A program made the position numbers and the translations under genes. This document shows, one piece after another, positions 41,780-50,189 of a DNA stretch of 64,000 nt. The stretch comes from Solwaraspora sp. WMMD792 (GTDB taxonomy: Bacteria > Actinomycetota > Actinomycetes > Mycobacteriales > Micromonosporaceae). Position 1 is the stretch's first letter, and each line of letters starts with the position of its first letter. The DNA is taken from contig NZ_JARUBH010000009.1 of the NCBI RefSeq assembly GCF_029626105.1, positions 868,001 to 932,000 of the forward strand. The letters are read 5' to 3'. The notes beneath the pieces were generated by a model. It saw only the letters and a program-made list of their open reading frames with translations, ran no database searches and was not told the DNA's origin.

Positions 41780-42575
41780 CGCCGGTCACCTCCTGTCCGG
41801 TGAGATGCGTCAGGATCAGCTCGGACACCTGATCGGCCTGCTCGACGCTGGCCAGGTGCGCGGCGTCGGCGACGATCCGCAAAGTGGCGTCGGGGATGCC
41901 GGCGACGATCGTCTCGCTGTGCGACGGCGGGGTGGCCGGGTCGTCGGCGCCGGCGATCACCAGGGTCGGCGCGGTGATCCTCGGCAGCAGCCCGGTCAGG
42001 TCCATCTGTCCGATAGCGACGCAGCAGCCGGCGTACCCTTCGGCCGGGGTGGCAGCGATCATCGCGCGGGCAGCGGCGAAGACGTCGGGGCGCCGCACGG
42101 CGAACCCGGGGGTGAACCAGCGGGCCGCCACCGTGTCGGCCACCACCCCGGTGCCCTCGGCCCGCACCGTGGCCGCCCGGTCGGCCCACGCCTGCGCCGG
42201 GCCGAGCAGCGCCGAGGTGCAGCAGAGCACCAGCCGGTCGACCCGGGCGGCGGCGTGTCCGGCCAGCCACATTCCGGTCATCCCGCCGAGGGACACCCCG
42301 GCCACGTGGACCCGGTCCAGCTCCAGGCGGTCCAGCAGGGCGAGCACGTCGGCCCCGAGATCGTCCAGACTGTACGGACCGGGCGGTACCGGGGAGCGGC
42401 CGTGCCCCCGGGTGTCGTAGCGCAGCACCCGCAGCCCGGCACCGGTGAGCACCGGCACCTGCGGATCCCACATCGCCCGGGTGCTGCCCAGCGAGTTGGC
42501 CAGCAGCACCACCGGCGCACCGTCGGGTCCGACGATCTCGTGGTCGACCTCCACCGGGTGGCGGTCGGTGGTCAT
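41757..42575 (-). CDS. pcaD: 3-oxoadipate enol-lactonase
   Basis: The 272-residue alpha/beta hydrolase opens 3-oxoadipate enol-lactone to 3-oxoadipate. It shows LLANSLGSTRAMWDPQV, the nucleophile elbow GVSLGGMTG with Ser, an acid in GADDPATPP, and the His of DAAHLASVEQ. Its order in the operon (B-D-C) and close family match fix the role. ATG 42575 shares one base with the pcaB stop, with a GAGGA site upstream. The frame is open further up, but that part overlaps pcaB. Confidence 0.94.
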   Translation of the reverse strand: MTTDRHPVEVDHEIVGPDGAPVVLLANSLGSTRAMWDPQVPVLTGAGLRVLRYDTRGHGRSPVPPGPYSLDDLGADVLALLDRLELDRVHVAGVSLGGMTGMWLAGHAAARVDRLVLCCTSALLGPAQAWADRAATVRAEGTGVVADTVAARWFTPGFAVRRPDVFAAARAMIAATPAEGYAGCCVAIGQMDLTGLLPRITAPTLVIAGADDPATPPSHSETIVAGIPDATLRIVADAAHLASVEQADQVSELILTHLTGQEVTGDADRSAG

Positions 42576-44002
42576 CAGCGGTCCTCCTGAGTCGGTCGGC
42601 TGCGGTGGGCGCGCAGCGCCCGGTCGATCAGTTCGCGGTACGCACCGAGGTAGCCGGCCGGGTCGAGCAACTCGTCCAGCTGCGCCCGGGTGAGTACCGC
42701 GCTGACCTGTGGGTCGGCGGCCAGCCGTTCGGCCAGCCCGGCGGCGGGCCCGCCGGTGACCGCCGCCTTGACGATCTCGTTGGCCCGGTGCCGGCCGAGC
42801 TGCCCGGCCAGTGCCCCGCTGACCCGTTCGGCGAGCAGCGCCCCGCCGGTCAGGTCGAGGTTGGCCCGCATCCGTACGGCGTCCACCCGCAGCCCTTCCA
42901 GGCAGGTACGTAGCCAGTAGGCGGCCGAGCCGACCGACTCCAGCAGGTTGCGCAGCGCCCGCCACTCGGCGTGCCAGCCGCCGGCCGCCCGCTGGTGCTC
43001 CTGGGTCATCGCGGCCAGCAGGGTGGCGACCAGGCCGGGCGCCTGGTCGGCGCAGGCGACGGCGGTGACGGCCGCGACCGGGTTGCGTTTGTGCGGCAGG
43101 GTCGACGATCCGCCGGGACGTTCCTCGGCCAGCTCGGCGACCTCGGTCTGGGCGTGCAGCGTGACGTCGCGGGCGATCTTGCTGATGCTGCCGGCGGTGC
43201 CGCCGAGCACGCCGGCCAGGTCGGCCAGCCGGCTCCGGTCGGTGTGCCAGGGCAACTGCGGGGCGATCAGGTCGAGCTCGGTGGCGAGCAGGTCGACCAG
43301 GGCCGGGCCGTCGGCGCCGAACGCGGCGAGGGTGCCGGCGGCGCCGCCGAGCTGAACGGCGGGGACCTCGTCCCGGACGGTGCCCAGCCGGCGGGCGGCG
43401 GTGTCCAGCGCGGTCAGCCAGCCGGCGGCGACCAGCCCGAAGGTGGTCGGCAGCGCCTGCTGCAGCAGGGTCCGGGCGGGCAGCAGGGTGTCCCGGTGCG
43501 TCTCGGCCAGCCGGGCGGCGGCTGCGGCGGCCCGCCGTACGTCGTCCAGCATCGGCCCCAGCGCCCGGCGGACCACCAGCATGGCGGCCGTGTCCAGGAT
43601 GTCCTGACTGGTGGCACCGGCGTGCACGTACCGGGCGGTGTCCGGCCCGACGGCGGCGCGCAACGCGGCGACCAGCGGCACCACCGGGTTGCCGGCGCTG
43701 GTGGCACCCGCGCCGATCGCCGCCGGGTCGAACCGGTGGTCGCGGGCGGTGCCGGTGATCGCCTCGGCGGCCGCTGCCGGCACCGAGCCGCAGGCCGCCT
43801 GGGCGCGGGCCAGCGCCGCCTCGGCGTCGAGCATGGCACGCAGCCAGGCCCGGTCGTCGACGGCGGCCCGGACCCCGCCTGCGGCGAGCAGCGGGTCGAA
43901 CAGACCGACCGGCGCGGGATCGTCGAGCGGCGCCTCGTTGTCGACGACCCGCCGACCGTCGACGGTCGACTCCGAGTCAGACGGCGAAGAAAACGGTTTC
44001 AT
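42575..44002 (-). CDS. pcaB: 3-carboxy-cis,cis-muconate cycloisomerase
   Basis: The 475-residue member of the fumarase/aspartase superfamily shows the signature GGSSTLPHKRNPVAA and HAGATSQDILDTA. It lactonises 3-carboxymuconate to 4-carboxymuconolactone and should form a tetramer in the cytoplasm. The first 30 residues are a Ser/Asp-rich extension; a shorter start further in is possible. It overlaps pcaG by 26 bp. Confidence 0.94.
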   Translation of the reverse strand: MKPFSSPSDSESTVDGRRVVDNEAPLDDPAPVGLFDPLLAAGGVRAAVDDRAWLRAMLDAEAALARAQAACGSVPAAAAEAITGTARDHRFDPAAIGAGATSAGNPVVPLVAALRAAVGPDTARYVHAGATSQDILDTAAMLVVRRALGPMLDDVRRAAAAAARLAETHRDTLLPARTLLQQALPTTFGLVAAGWLTALDTAARRLGTVRDEVPAVQLGGAAGTLAAFGADGPALVDLLATELDLIAPQLPWHTDRSRLADLAGVLGGTAGSISKIARDVTLHAQTEVAELAEERPGGSSTLPHKRNPVAAVTAVACADQAPGLVATLLAAMTQEHQRAAGGWHAEWRALRNLLESVGSAAYWLRTCLEGLRVDAVRMRANLDLTGGALLAERVSGALAGQLGRHRANEIVKAAVTGGPAAGLAERLAADPQVSAVLTRAQLDELLDPAGYLGAYRELIDRALRAHRSRPTQEDR

Positions 44003-44564
44003 GGTCGCCCTGTAGCCGGATGTCGAACCGGTAGCCGTCCGGCTCGGCGGTCGCGATCAACGTATCCCGTCGGGCCTGCGGCAGCCCGACCAGCACCGGG
44101 TCGGCGGCGTTCGCGTCGACCTCGTCCGGGAAGTAGATCCGGGTGACGACGCGGTGCAGCAGCCCACGGGCGAACACCGACACGGCGACGTGCGGGGCCT
44201 GCGGCCGCCCGTCCGGGCCGGGCACCGGCCCCGGCTTGCGGGTGCGTACCGCCCACCCGCCGGTCTCGTCGGTGGGGCAGCGGCCGAAGCCGCGGAACCC
44301 GGTCACCGCGCCGCGCGGATCGTCCGGGTGGTCGAACCGGCCCTGCGGGTCGGCCTGCCAGGTTTCGATCAGACCGTCCGGCACCGGGTCGCCGGCGCCG
44401 TCGAGGAGCCGACCGCGCAGCCAGATGGCCGCCGGGTCGGTCTCGTCGACCACGAACGGCCCGTCCGGCCAGGGCAGGCCGATCCCCAGGTAAGGCCCGA
44501 CGGTCTGCGCCGGGGTCAGCCCGGTCTGCCGGTCCCAGTCCGACGCGGGCACGCTGGTGGTCAC
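43977..44564 (-). CDS. pcaG: Protocatechuate 3,4-dioxygenase alpha subunit
   Basis: The 195-residue intradiol dioxygenase-like subunit starts at GTG 44564, overlapping pcaH by 4 bp. It carries TPAQTVGPYLGIGLPW at the N-terminus, DGLIETWQADPQGRF, and HVAVSVFARGLLHRVVTRIY. It lacks the full Fe-ligand set, as expected for the alpha chain, which pairs with PcaH to build the active site. It ends inside pcaB. Confidence 0.95.
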   Translation of the reverse strand: MTTSVPASDWDRQTGLTPAQTVGPYLGIGLPWPDGPFVVDETDPAAIWLRGRLLDGAGDPVPDGLIETWQADPQGRFDHPDDPRGAVTGFRGFGRCPTDETGGWAVRTRKPGPVPGPDGRPQAPHVAVSVFARGLLHRVVTRIYFPDEVDANAADPVLVGLPQARRDTLIATAEPDGYRFDIRLQGDHETVFFAV

Positions 44565-45307
44565 GATTCCTCCATCGGGGTCGCCTCGGTGCCGCGCAGC
44601 ACGATGTCGAACCGGAAGCCGAGCGCCCATTCCTCGACCGTGTTGGCCAGGTCGAAGCTGGCGATCAGCCGTTGCCGGGCGGCCGGGTCGGGGATCGAGT
44701 TGAAGATCGGGTCGTAGGGGAACAGCGGGTCGTCGGGGAAGTACATCTGGGTGACCAGCCGCTGGGTGAAGGCCCGACCGAACAACGAGAAGTGGATGTG
44801 CGCCGGCCGCCACGCGTTGAAGTGGTTGCGCCACGGGTACGCGCCGGGCTTGATGGTGACGAACCGGTAGCGGCCCATCGAGTCGGTCACCGCCCGGCCG
44901 ACGCCGGTGAAGTGCGGATCGAGCGGTACGTCGTGCTGGTCGAGCTTGTGCAGGTAGCGCCCGCCGGCGTTGGCCTGCCAGACCTCCACCAGGGTGTCCG
45001 GCACGGGCCGGCCGTCGCTGTCGCGGACCTGGCCGTGCACGACGATCCGCTGCCCCTGCGCTTCGCCGTCGCCGCTGCGGCTCAGGTCGGCGTCGGCTGC
45101 GGTGACCCGGCCCTCGCCGAGCAGCGGGCCGGTGATCTCGGTGAGCGTCTGCGGGAGCAGCACCGGCGACTCGGCCGGGGCGCGCAGCACGGTGGACTTG
45201 TAGCCGGGGGAGAGCAGCGGCGGGTGCACGGCGGTGTCGTCGCGCCGGTAGCGGGGCAGGAGCAGCCCGCCGGGGCGGTCGGCCCGTACGGGCGTGGTGT
45301 CGGGCAT
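44561..45307 (-). CDS. pcaH: Protocatechuate 3,4-dioxygenase beta subunit
   Basis: The 248-residue catalytic chain cleaves the ring of protocatechuate to 3-carboxy-cis,cis-muconate with O2. The four Fe(III) ligands are in place: Y118 (GGRYLHKLDQ), Y157 (GAYPWRNHFNAWRPAH), H170 and H172 (PAHIHFS). Their spacing is the same as in the Pseudomonas enzyme (39, 13 and 2 residues apart). It starts at ATG 45307 with AAGGAGG seven bases upstream. It lies between pcaJ and pcaG. Confidence 0.96.
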   Translation of the reverse strand: MPDTTPVRADRPGGLLLPRYRRDDTAVHPPLLSPGYKSTVLRAPAESPVLLPQTLTEITGPLLGEGRVTAADADLSRSGDGEAQGQRIVVHGQVRDSDGRPVPDTLVEVWQANAGGRYLHKLDQHDVPLDPHFTGVGRAVTDSMGRYRFVTIKPGAYPWRNHFNAWRPAHIHFSLFGRAFTQRLVTQMYFPDDPLFPYDPIFNSIPDPAARQRLIASFDLANTVEEWALGFRFDIVLRGTEATPMEES

Positions 45308-45342
45308 GGCGGTGCCTCCTTGGTCAGCTCTACCCGCCGGGG

Positions 45343-46110
45343 TCAGGGGTTCAGCAGTTGGCGCAGGGTGGCCAGCTCCTGCGGGGTGGGTTCGTCGGTG
45401 GTGGTCAGGTCGGCGGCGACCTTCAGCGGCCAGCCGGTGGCCGCCACGGCCTGCTCGACGCCCACGCCGGGGTGCAGCTGGGTGAGGGTCAGCTCGCAGG
45501 TGTCCGGGTCCGGGCGCAGCATGCCGAGGTCGGTGATGACCAGGGTGGGACCCCGGCCGCGCAGGCCGAGGCGTTGCCGGTCGCCGGGGCCCGCGCCGAA
45601 GCCGACGGAGGTGACGAAGTCGACCCGGTCGACGAACGTGCGCCGACTCTGCGGCACGATGACGATCACCTCGCCGCACGAGGCGGCGATCTCCGGTGCT
45701 CCGCCCGCGCCGGGCAGCCGTACCTTCGGGTCGGTGTAGTCGGCGCCGATCACCGTGGTGTTGATGTTGGCGTACCGGTCGATCTGCGCGGCGCCGAGGA
45801 AGCCGACGTCGATCCGGCCGGGCTGCAGCCAGTAGTTGAAGATCTCCGGCACCGACACGACCGTGTCGGCGGTCTCGGCGAGCACCCCGTCGCCGATGGA
45901 CAGCGGCAGCCGGCCGGGCTTGGCGCCGATGGTGCCGGACTCGTAGACCAGCACCAGGTTGGGGGAGTGGGTCCGCCGGGCCAGGTTGGCCGCGGTGCTG
46001 GGCCGGCCGATGCCGACGAAGCAGCGGGCGTCGTCGCGCAGCGCCCGGGCGGCGGCGACGGTCATCATCTCGTCGCGGGTGAACCCCTCGACGGCCGGTT
46101 GCTCGTTCAC
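45343..46110 (-). CDS. pcaJ: 3-oxoadipate CoA-transferase subunit B
   Basis: The 255-residue CoA-transferase subunit B starts at GTG 46110, overlapping subunit A by 4 bp. The catalytic Glu lies in VYESGTIGAKPG. CFVGIGRPSTAANLARRTHS and the late VITDLGMLRPDPDT are typical of the small-acid CoA transferases. With PcaI it moves CoA from succinyl-CoA to 3-oxoadipate. The position before pcaH supports this; close relatives include CatJ and glutaconate CoA-transferase B. Confidence 0.9.
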   Translation of the reverse strand: MNEQPAVEGFTRDEMMTVAAARALRDDARCFVGIGRPSTAANLARRTHSPNLVLVYESGTIGAKPGRLPLSIGDGVLAETADTVVSVPEIFNYWLQPGRIDVGFLGAAQIDRYANINTTVIGADYTDPKVRLPGAGGAPEIAASCGEVIVIVPQSRRTFVDRVDFVTSVGFGAGPGDRQRLGLRGRGPTLVITDLGMLRPDPDTCELTLTQLHPGVGVEQAVAATGWPLKVAADLTTTDEPTPQELATLRQLLNP

Positions 46111-46946
46111 TCGGCACCACCGTACGTCGCGTCGGTCCCTGCCGTGGCCAGGACGTGTTCGTCGAGCCAGCGGGTGAAGGTGTCCCGGTCCCGGCTGATC
46201 TCGTCCCACTGCTGGTAGTAGTCGTTGGCCCGGTCGCTGTAGTCCATCGCGTACGACGGGTGCGCCCCGCCGGGCACCTCGGCGACCCGGGTGACCGCCC
46301 AGCCGGGCAGCACCACGGCGCCGGGTCGGGGGGTCAGCTCGTCGACGATCTCCTCGACGGTGACCAGGGACCGTGCGGACGCCAGTACGACCTCCTTGTG
46401 GACCCCGGTGATGCCCCAGATCTGCACGTTGCCGTGCCGGTCGGCGCGTTGGGCGTGCACGATGCCGACGTCGGGATTGAGCGCCGGTACGGCGGTCAGC
46501 ACCTCGCCGGTGAACGGACAGGTGATCGGGGCGATGGTCGGGGTGCGGTCGACGAGGTCGGTGCCGACGTAGCCGCGGAGTACGGCGAACGGCAGGCCGG
46601 CGGCGCCGGCGACGTACCGGTTGGCCATCCCGGCGTGGCTGTGCTCCTCGATCTCCAGCGGCCGGGGCCAGCCGCGCTGCACCGCGTCGCGGAACCGGTG
46701 CAGCGAGCCGACGCCGGGGTTGCCGGCCCAGCTGAAGATCAGCTTCTTGGCGCAGCCGGCGCCGATCAGCTGGTCGTAGACGACGTCCGGGGTCATCCGG
46801 ATCAGCGTGAGGTCGCGTCGGCCCTGCCGGATGATCTCCTGCCCGGCCGCGGTAGGGATCAGGTGGGTGAATCCCTCCAGGGCGACGCTGTCGCCGTCGT
46901 GGACCAGGTCGGCGACAGCGTCCGCCAGCGAGGAAATTTCAGCCAT
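46107..46946 (-). CDS. pcaI: 3-oxoadipate CoA-transferase subunit A
   Basis: The 279-residue subunit A has GDSVALEGFTHLIPTAAG near the N-terminus, KKLIFSWAGNPGVGSLHRF and ADRHGNVQIWGITGVHKEV. It pairs with the next gene. It starts at ATG 46946, the first gene of an eight-gene operon running to the regulator at 40464. The IclR-type box at 46978-46992 sits 32 bp upstream, within the end of pobA. It resembles CatI-type subunits in sequence; pca context decides the name. Confidence 0.9.
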   Translation of the reverse strand: MAEISSLADAVADLVHDGDSVALEGFTHLIPTAAGQEIIRQGRRDLTLIRMTPDVVYDQLIGAGCAKKLIFSWAGNPGVGSLHRFRDAVQRGWPRPLEIEEHSHAGMANRYVAGAAGLPFAVLRGYVGTDLVDRTPTIAPITCPFTGEVLTAVPALNPDVGIVHAQRADRHGNVQIWGITGVHKEVVLASARSLVTVEEIVDELTPRPGAVVLPGWAVTRVAEVPGGAHPSYAMDYSDRANDYYQQWDEISRDRDTFTRWLDEHVLATAGTDATYGGAE

Positions 46947-46977
46947 GCATCATTCCCGGTGCGTGTGATGAACAAAA

Positions 46978-46992
46978 GTTCGCTAAGCGAAC
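46978..46992. promoter_or_regulatory. IclR-type operator of the pca operon
   Basis: GTTCGCT-A-AGCGAAC is a perfect 15-bp palindrome. It overlaps the last three codons and stop of pobA. Similar boxes bind PcaU/PobR-type regulators. The promoter downstream of it is not clear by eye. A near-copy lies at 48303-48317. Confidence 0.75.
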
Positions 46993-48206
46993 GGTACGGC
47001 CGGGGTTACCGGCCTGTCAACGCGGCTGCTCCAGTCCAGCGGCAGCCCCACGTAGTTCTCCGCCAGCGTGGTCGCCGCCGCGGTGGAGGTCGTCACGTAC
47101 TCCAACTGGGCCACCTGGAGCCGGTGACTGAACTCGTCGGCGTCGGTGGGTCGGTGCAGCAGCCCGGTCATCCAGGAGGAGAAGTGCTGGACCCGCCAGA
47201 TCCGGCGCAGGCACCGGGCCGAGTACTCGTCCAGCCCGGTCCCGCGTCCCTGACGGAACCAGGTGGTCAGCGCCTCGGCCAGGAAGCGGACGTCGGCGAC
47301 CGCCAGGTTCAGGCCTTTCGCGCCGGTCGGCGGCACGATGTGTGCCGCGTCGCCGGCCAGGAACAGCTGGCCGTAGCGCATCGGTTCGGTAACGAAGCTC
47401 CGCATCGGGGTCACCCCCTGCTCCAGGATCGGGCCCTCCTTCAAGGTGAAGCCGTCGTTGGTCGCCAGCCGGGTGTGCAGCTCGTCCCAGATCCGCGCGG
47501 TCGGCCAGTCGCTCAGCTCGGTCCCGTTGGGCACCTGCAGGTAGAGCCGGGTCACCTCAGGGCTGCGCATGCTGTGCAGGGCGAACCCGCGTTCGTGCTG
47601 GGCGTAGATCAGCTCGTGCGCCGAGGGGGTGGCCTGGGCCAGCACCCCGAGCCAGCTGAACGGGTAGGTGTGCTCGACGGTGCGCCGGGCCGAGGCGGGG
47701 ATAGTGCCCCGGGAGACCCCGTGGAAACCGTCACATCCGGCAACCACCAGGCAGTTCAGTTCGCGTATCGTGCCCTCGTGCGCGAACCGGATGACCGGGG
47801 CATCGCTGTCGATCCCGGCCAGCTCGACGTCGGTGACATCGAACAGGATCTCACCGCCGGCCGCCAGCCGGGCGGCGATCAGGTCCTTCACCACCTCCTG
47901 CTGACCGTAGACGGTGATCCCTCGACCGCTGGTCAGCGCGGCCAGGTCGATCCGCCGGCTGACGCCTTCGAAGCGCAGCTCAAGGCCGGTGTGCACGAGT
48001 CCTTCGCGGCGCATCCGGGCGCCGACGCCGGTGTCGGCGAGCAGTTGCGCCGTGTCGTGTTCGAGCACCCCGGCCCGGACCCGGCTCTCCACGTACGCCC
48101 GCCCGCGGGTCTCCAGCACGACCGAGTCGATACCCTCCAGATGCAGCAGGTGGGCGAGCATCAAGCCCGCTGGTCCCGCTCCGATGATGCCAACCTGGGT
48201 TCGCAC
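46983..48206 (-). CDS. pobA: 4-hydroxybenzoate 3-monooxygenase
   Basis: The 407-residue FAD monooxygenase converts 4-hydroxybenzoate to protocatechuate using NAD(P)H and O2. It has the Rossmann GIIGAGPAG at 6-14, the DG motif in AGCDGFHGVSR, and GDAAHIVPPTGAKGLN. TYPFSWLGVLA and LEQGVTPMRSFVTEPM match the Pseudomonas enzyme closely. GTG 48206 has GGAGGGAG four to five bases upstream and is preferred over the ATG at 48257, which adds a Gly/Pro-rich stretch. It is transcribed separately from pca and divergently from the importer. Confidence 0.95.
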   Translation of the reverse strand: MRTQVGIIGAGPAGLMLAHLLHLEGIDSVVLETRGRAYVESRVRAGVLEHDTAQLLADTGVGARMRREGLVHTGLELRFEGVSRRIDLAALTSGRGITVYGQQEVVKDLIAARLAAGGEILFDVTDVELAGIDSDAPVIRFAHEGTIRELNCLVVAGCDGFHGVSRGTIPASARRTVEHTYPFSWLGVLAQATPSAHELIYAQHERGFALHSMRSPEVTRLYLQVPNGTELSDWPTARIWDELHTRLATNDGFTLKEGPILEQGVTPMRSFVTEPMRYGQLFLAGDAAHIVPPTGAKGLNLAVADVRFLAEALTTWFRQGRGTGLDEYSARCLRRIWRVQHFSSWMTGLLHRPTDADEFSHRLQVAQLEYVTTSTAAATTLAENYVGLPLDWSSRVDRPVTPAVPFA

Positions 48207-48287
48207 GACGCTCCCTCCACCTGCCGGATTGGCAGGGACTTTTCCGATATGTGACATTGACGCGGGCCCTCGTCGGGCCGTACGTTC

Positions 48288-48317
48288 ATCATAAGAACCA
48301 CCGTTCGGTTAGCGAAC
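48288..48317 (-). promoter_or_regulatory. pobA promoter with IclR-type box (shared with the importer)
   Basis: GTTCGGT-T-AGCGAAC (48303-48317) is the second IclR box, with one arm mismatch. On the minus strand its TTCGCT (48316-48311) serves as a -35, followed by 17 bp and TATGAT (48293-48288) as a -10 for pobA. The regulator would thus touch RNA polymerase at -35. The same box lies 44 bp before the importer ATG on the plus strand. Confidence 0.72.
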
Positions 48318-48360
48318 ACCCCTGACCGACTCAACCTCGAACCCATCCCCTGGAGGTCCC

Positions 48361-49323
48361 ATGCGACGGCCCCTCGTCGCCCTCACCCTGGCTGCCGCGC
48401 TGCTGGTCACCGCCGCCTGTGGTTCCGACTCGTCCACCGACGAGGCCGGCGTCACCGACGACGTCACCGACGTCACTGTCGGCATCATCCCGATCGTCGA
48501 CGTCGCACCGATCTACCTCGGTGAGGAGAAAGGCTTCTTCGCCAAGCGCGGCATCAACCTGACCATGGAGAGCGGCCAAGGTGGCGCCGCCATCGTCCCC
48601 GGCGTGGTCAGCGAGCAGTTCCAGTTCGGCTTCAGCAACGTGACCTCGCTGCTCACCGCACAGACCCGCGACGTGCCGGTGCAGATCGTCGCCAACGGCG
48701 TTGCCTCGACCGGCAACCCCGAGGGCGACTTCGGCGGCGTGGTGGTCCGCGAGGACAGCCCGATCCAGACCGCCGCCGACCTGGCCGGCAAGAAGGTCGC
48801 GGTGAACACGCTGAAGAACATCGGCGACACCAGCGTCCGCGAGTCGGTGCGCAAGGCCGGCGGCAACCCGGACGACATCGAGTTCGTCGAGATGGCGTTC
48901 CCGCAGATGCCGGCCGCCGTCGCCAACGGCGACGTCGACGCCGCCTGGATGGTCGAGCCGTCGCTCGCCATCGCCAAGGACGCCGGCGGCCGGGTCGTCG
49001 CCTGGAACTTCGTCGACACCGCCCCGAACCTGACCGTCGCGGTCTACTTCACCAGCACCAAGCTCGCCCAGGAGAACCCCGAGCTGGTCGAGAACTTCCA
49101 GGAGGCGATGGCCGAGTCGCTGTCCTACGCCAACGCCCACCCCGACGAGGTGCGCACCGTGCTGCGCAGCTACACCGACATCGACCAGGCGATCCTGGAC
49201 GCGATGACGCTGCCGATGTGGCCGGCCGAGATCAACCGGGCGTCGATCGAGCGGGTCGCCGAGCTCGGTCTCGCCGACGGTGTCTTCGAGTCCGAGCCCG
49301 ATCTGGACGCCCTGCTGCCGTGA
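48361..49323 (+). CDS. NitT/TauT-type ABC transporter substrate-binding lipoprotein
   Basis: The 320-residue protein starts at ATG 48361 behind TGGAGG. It has a lipoprotein signal ending in VTAACGSDSS (Cys about 20). The rest is an NMT1/SsuA-like binding fold (GIIPIVDVAPIYLGEEKGFF, later AAWMVEPSLAIAKDAGGRVV). It opens an operon with two permeases, an ATPase and pcaF. The pcaF linkage and shared IclR box suggest that it binds 4-hydroxybenzoate, protocatechuate or a related aromatic acid. This family more often binds sulfonates, pyrimidines or nitrate, so the ligand remains inference. Confidence 0.9.
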   Translation: MRRPLVALTLAAALLVTAACGSDSSTDEAGVTDDVTDVTVGIIPIVDVAPIYLGEEKGFFAKRGINLTMESGQGGAAIVPGVVSEQFQFGFSNVTSLLTAQTRDVPVQIVANGVASTGNPEGDFGGVVVREDSPIQTAADLAGKKVAVNTLKNIGDTSVRESVRKAGGNPDDIEFVEMAFPQMPAAVANGDVDAAWMVEPSLAIAKDAGGRVVAWNFVDTAPNLTVAVYFTSTKLAQENPELVENFQEAMAESLSYANAHPDEVRTVLRSYTDIDQAILDAMTLPMWPAEINRASIERVAELGLADGVFESEPDLDALLP

Positions 49324-50189
49324 CAGCGGTCGACAACACCCCGGTCGGGGCCGGCTCCGCCGGCCCCGACCGGGGCACGTCATCAGCAGCCCACCGGGCC
49401 GCACCCAGCCGACGCCGTCGGCCGCCGACGGCGCTGCTCGGCGTCGCCGGCCTGGCCGGTCTGCTGGTCCTGGTGCAGGTCCTCCCGTCGACCCCGCTCG
49501 TCTCGGCGCGCTACCTGCCGCCGGCCACCGAGATCCTCGCCGCCCTGGTCGAGCTGCTCGGCGACGGTGCCTTCTGGTCGGCGCTCGGCGACACGCTGAC
49601 CGGCTGGGCGATCGGCCTGGCCATCGCGGTCAGCGCCGGCATCGCGCTCGGCGTGCTGATCGGTTCGGTGCCGGCGCTGCGCGCGGTCACCGCCTCGACG
49701 ATCGAGTTCCTGCGGCCGATCCCGTCGGTCGCGCTGATCCCGCTCGCCGTGCTGCTCTACGGCACCGGCCTCGAATCCACCCTGCTGCTGGTCGTCTACG
49801 CCGCGTTCTGGCAGGTGCTGGTCCAGGTCCTGTACGGCGTACAGGACGTCGACCCGGTCGCCGACGAGACCGCCCGCAGCTACGGCCTCGGCCGGTGGGC
49901 CCGAATCCGCCACGTCATCTGGCCGACCTCGTTGCCGTACGTGATGACCGGCGTGCGGCTCGCCGCCGCCGTCGCCCTGGTGCTGGCGATCACCGCGGAA
50001 CTGGTCATCGGCGCACCCGGGCTGGGCAACCGGATCGCCGTCGCGCAGACCTCCGGCGCCGTCGACCTGATGTACGCCCTGGTGGTGGTCACCGGACTGC
50101 TCGGCGTCGGGATCAACCTGATCGCCCGGGCGGTCGAGCGGCGGGCACTGTCCTGGCACCAGTCGATGCGCGGCGAGGTGATCGTGTGA
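49320..50189 (+). CDS. ABC transporter permease (NitT/TauT/SsuC type)
   Basis: The 289-residue protein starts at GTG 49320, overlapping the binding-protein stop by 4 bp. It has six predicted helices and the EAA loop DETARSYGLGRWARIRHVIWP. The first 40 residues form a Gly/Pro/Arg-rich tail. The DNA of codons 7-19 is a perfect 17-bp inverted repeat (49339-49375). With the next gene it forms the channel. Confidence 0.9.
   Translation: MTAVDNTPVGAGSAGPDRGTSSAAHRAAPSRRRRPPTALLGVAGLAGLLVLVQVLPSTPLVSARYLPPATEILAALVELLGDGAFWSALGDTLTGWAIGLAIAVSAGIALGVLIGSVPALRAVTASTIEFLRPIPSVALIPLAVLLYGTGLESTLLLVVYAAFWQVLVQVLYGVQDVDPVADETARSYGLGRWARIRHVIWPTSLPYVMTGVRLAAAVALVLAITAELVIGAPGLGNRIAVAQTSGAVDLMYALVVVTGLLGVGINLIARAVERRALSWHQSMRGEVIV
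49339..49375. repeat. Perfect 17-bp-stem hairpin at the binding-protein/permease junction
   Basis: CCCCGGTCGGGGCCGGC, TCC, GCCGGCCCCGACCGGGG: 17 bp fully paired with a 3-base loop. It lies 15 bases after the lipoprotein stop, inside the permease reading frame. As mRNA it would be very stable and could block 3' decay, protecting the binding-protein message, as REP elements do between malE and malF. There is no T-run, so it is not a usual terminator. Confidence 0.85.

Noticed and set aside
49339-49375. Rho-independent terminator after the binding-protein gene
   Set aside because: There is no T-run on either strand, and the stem lies inside an open permease frame that continues for 270 codons with clear family motifs.
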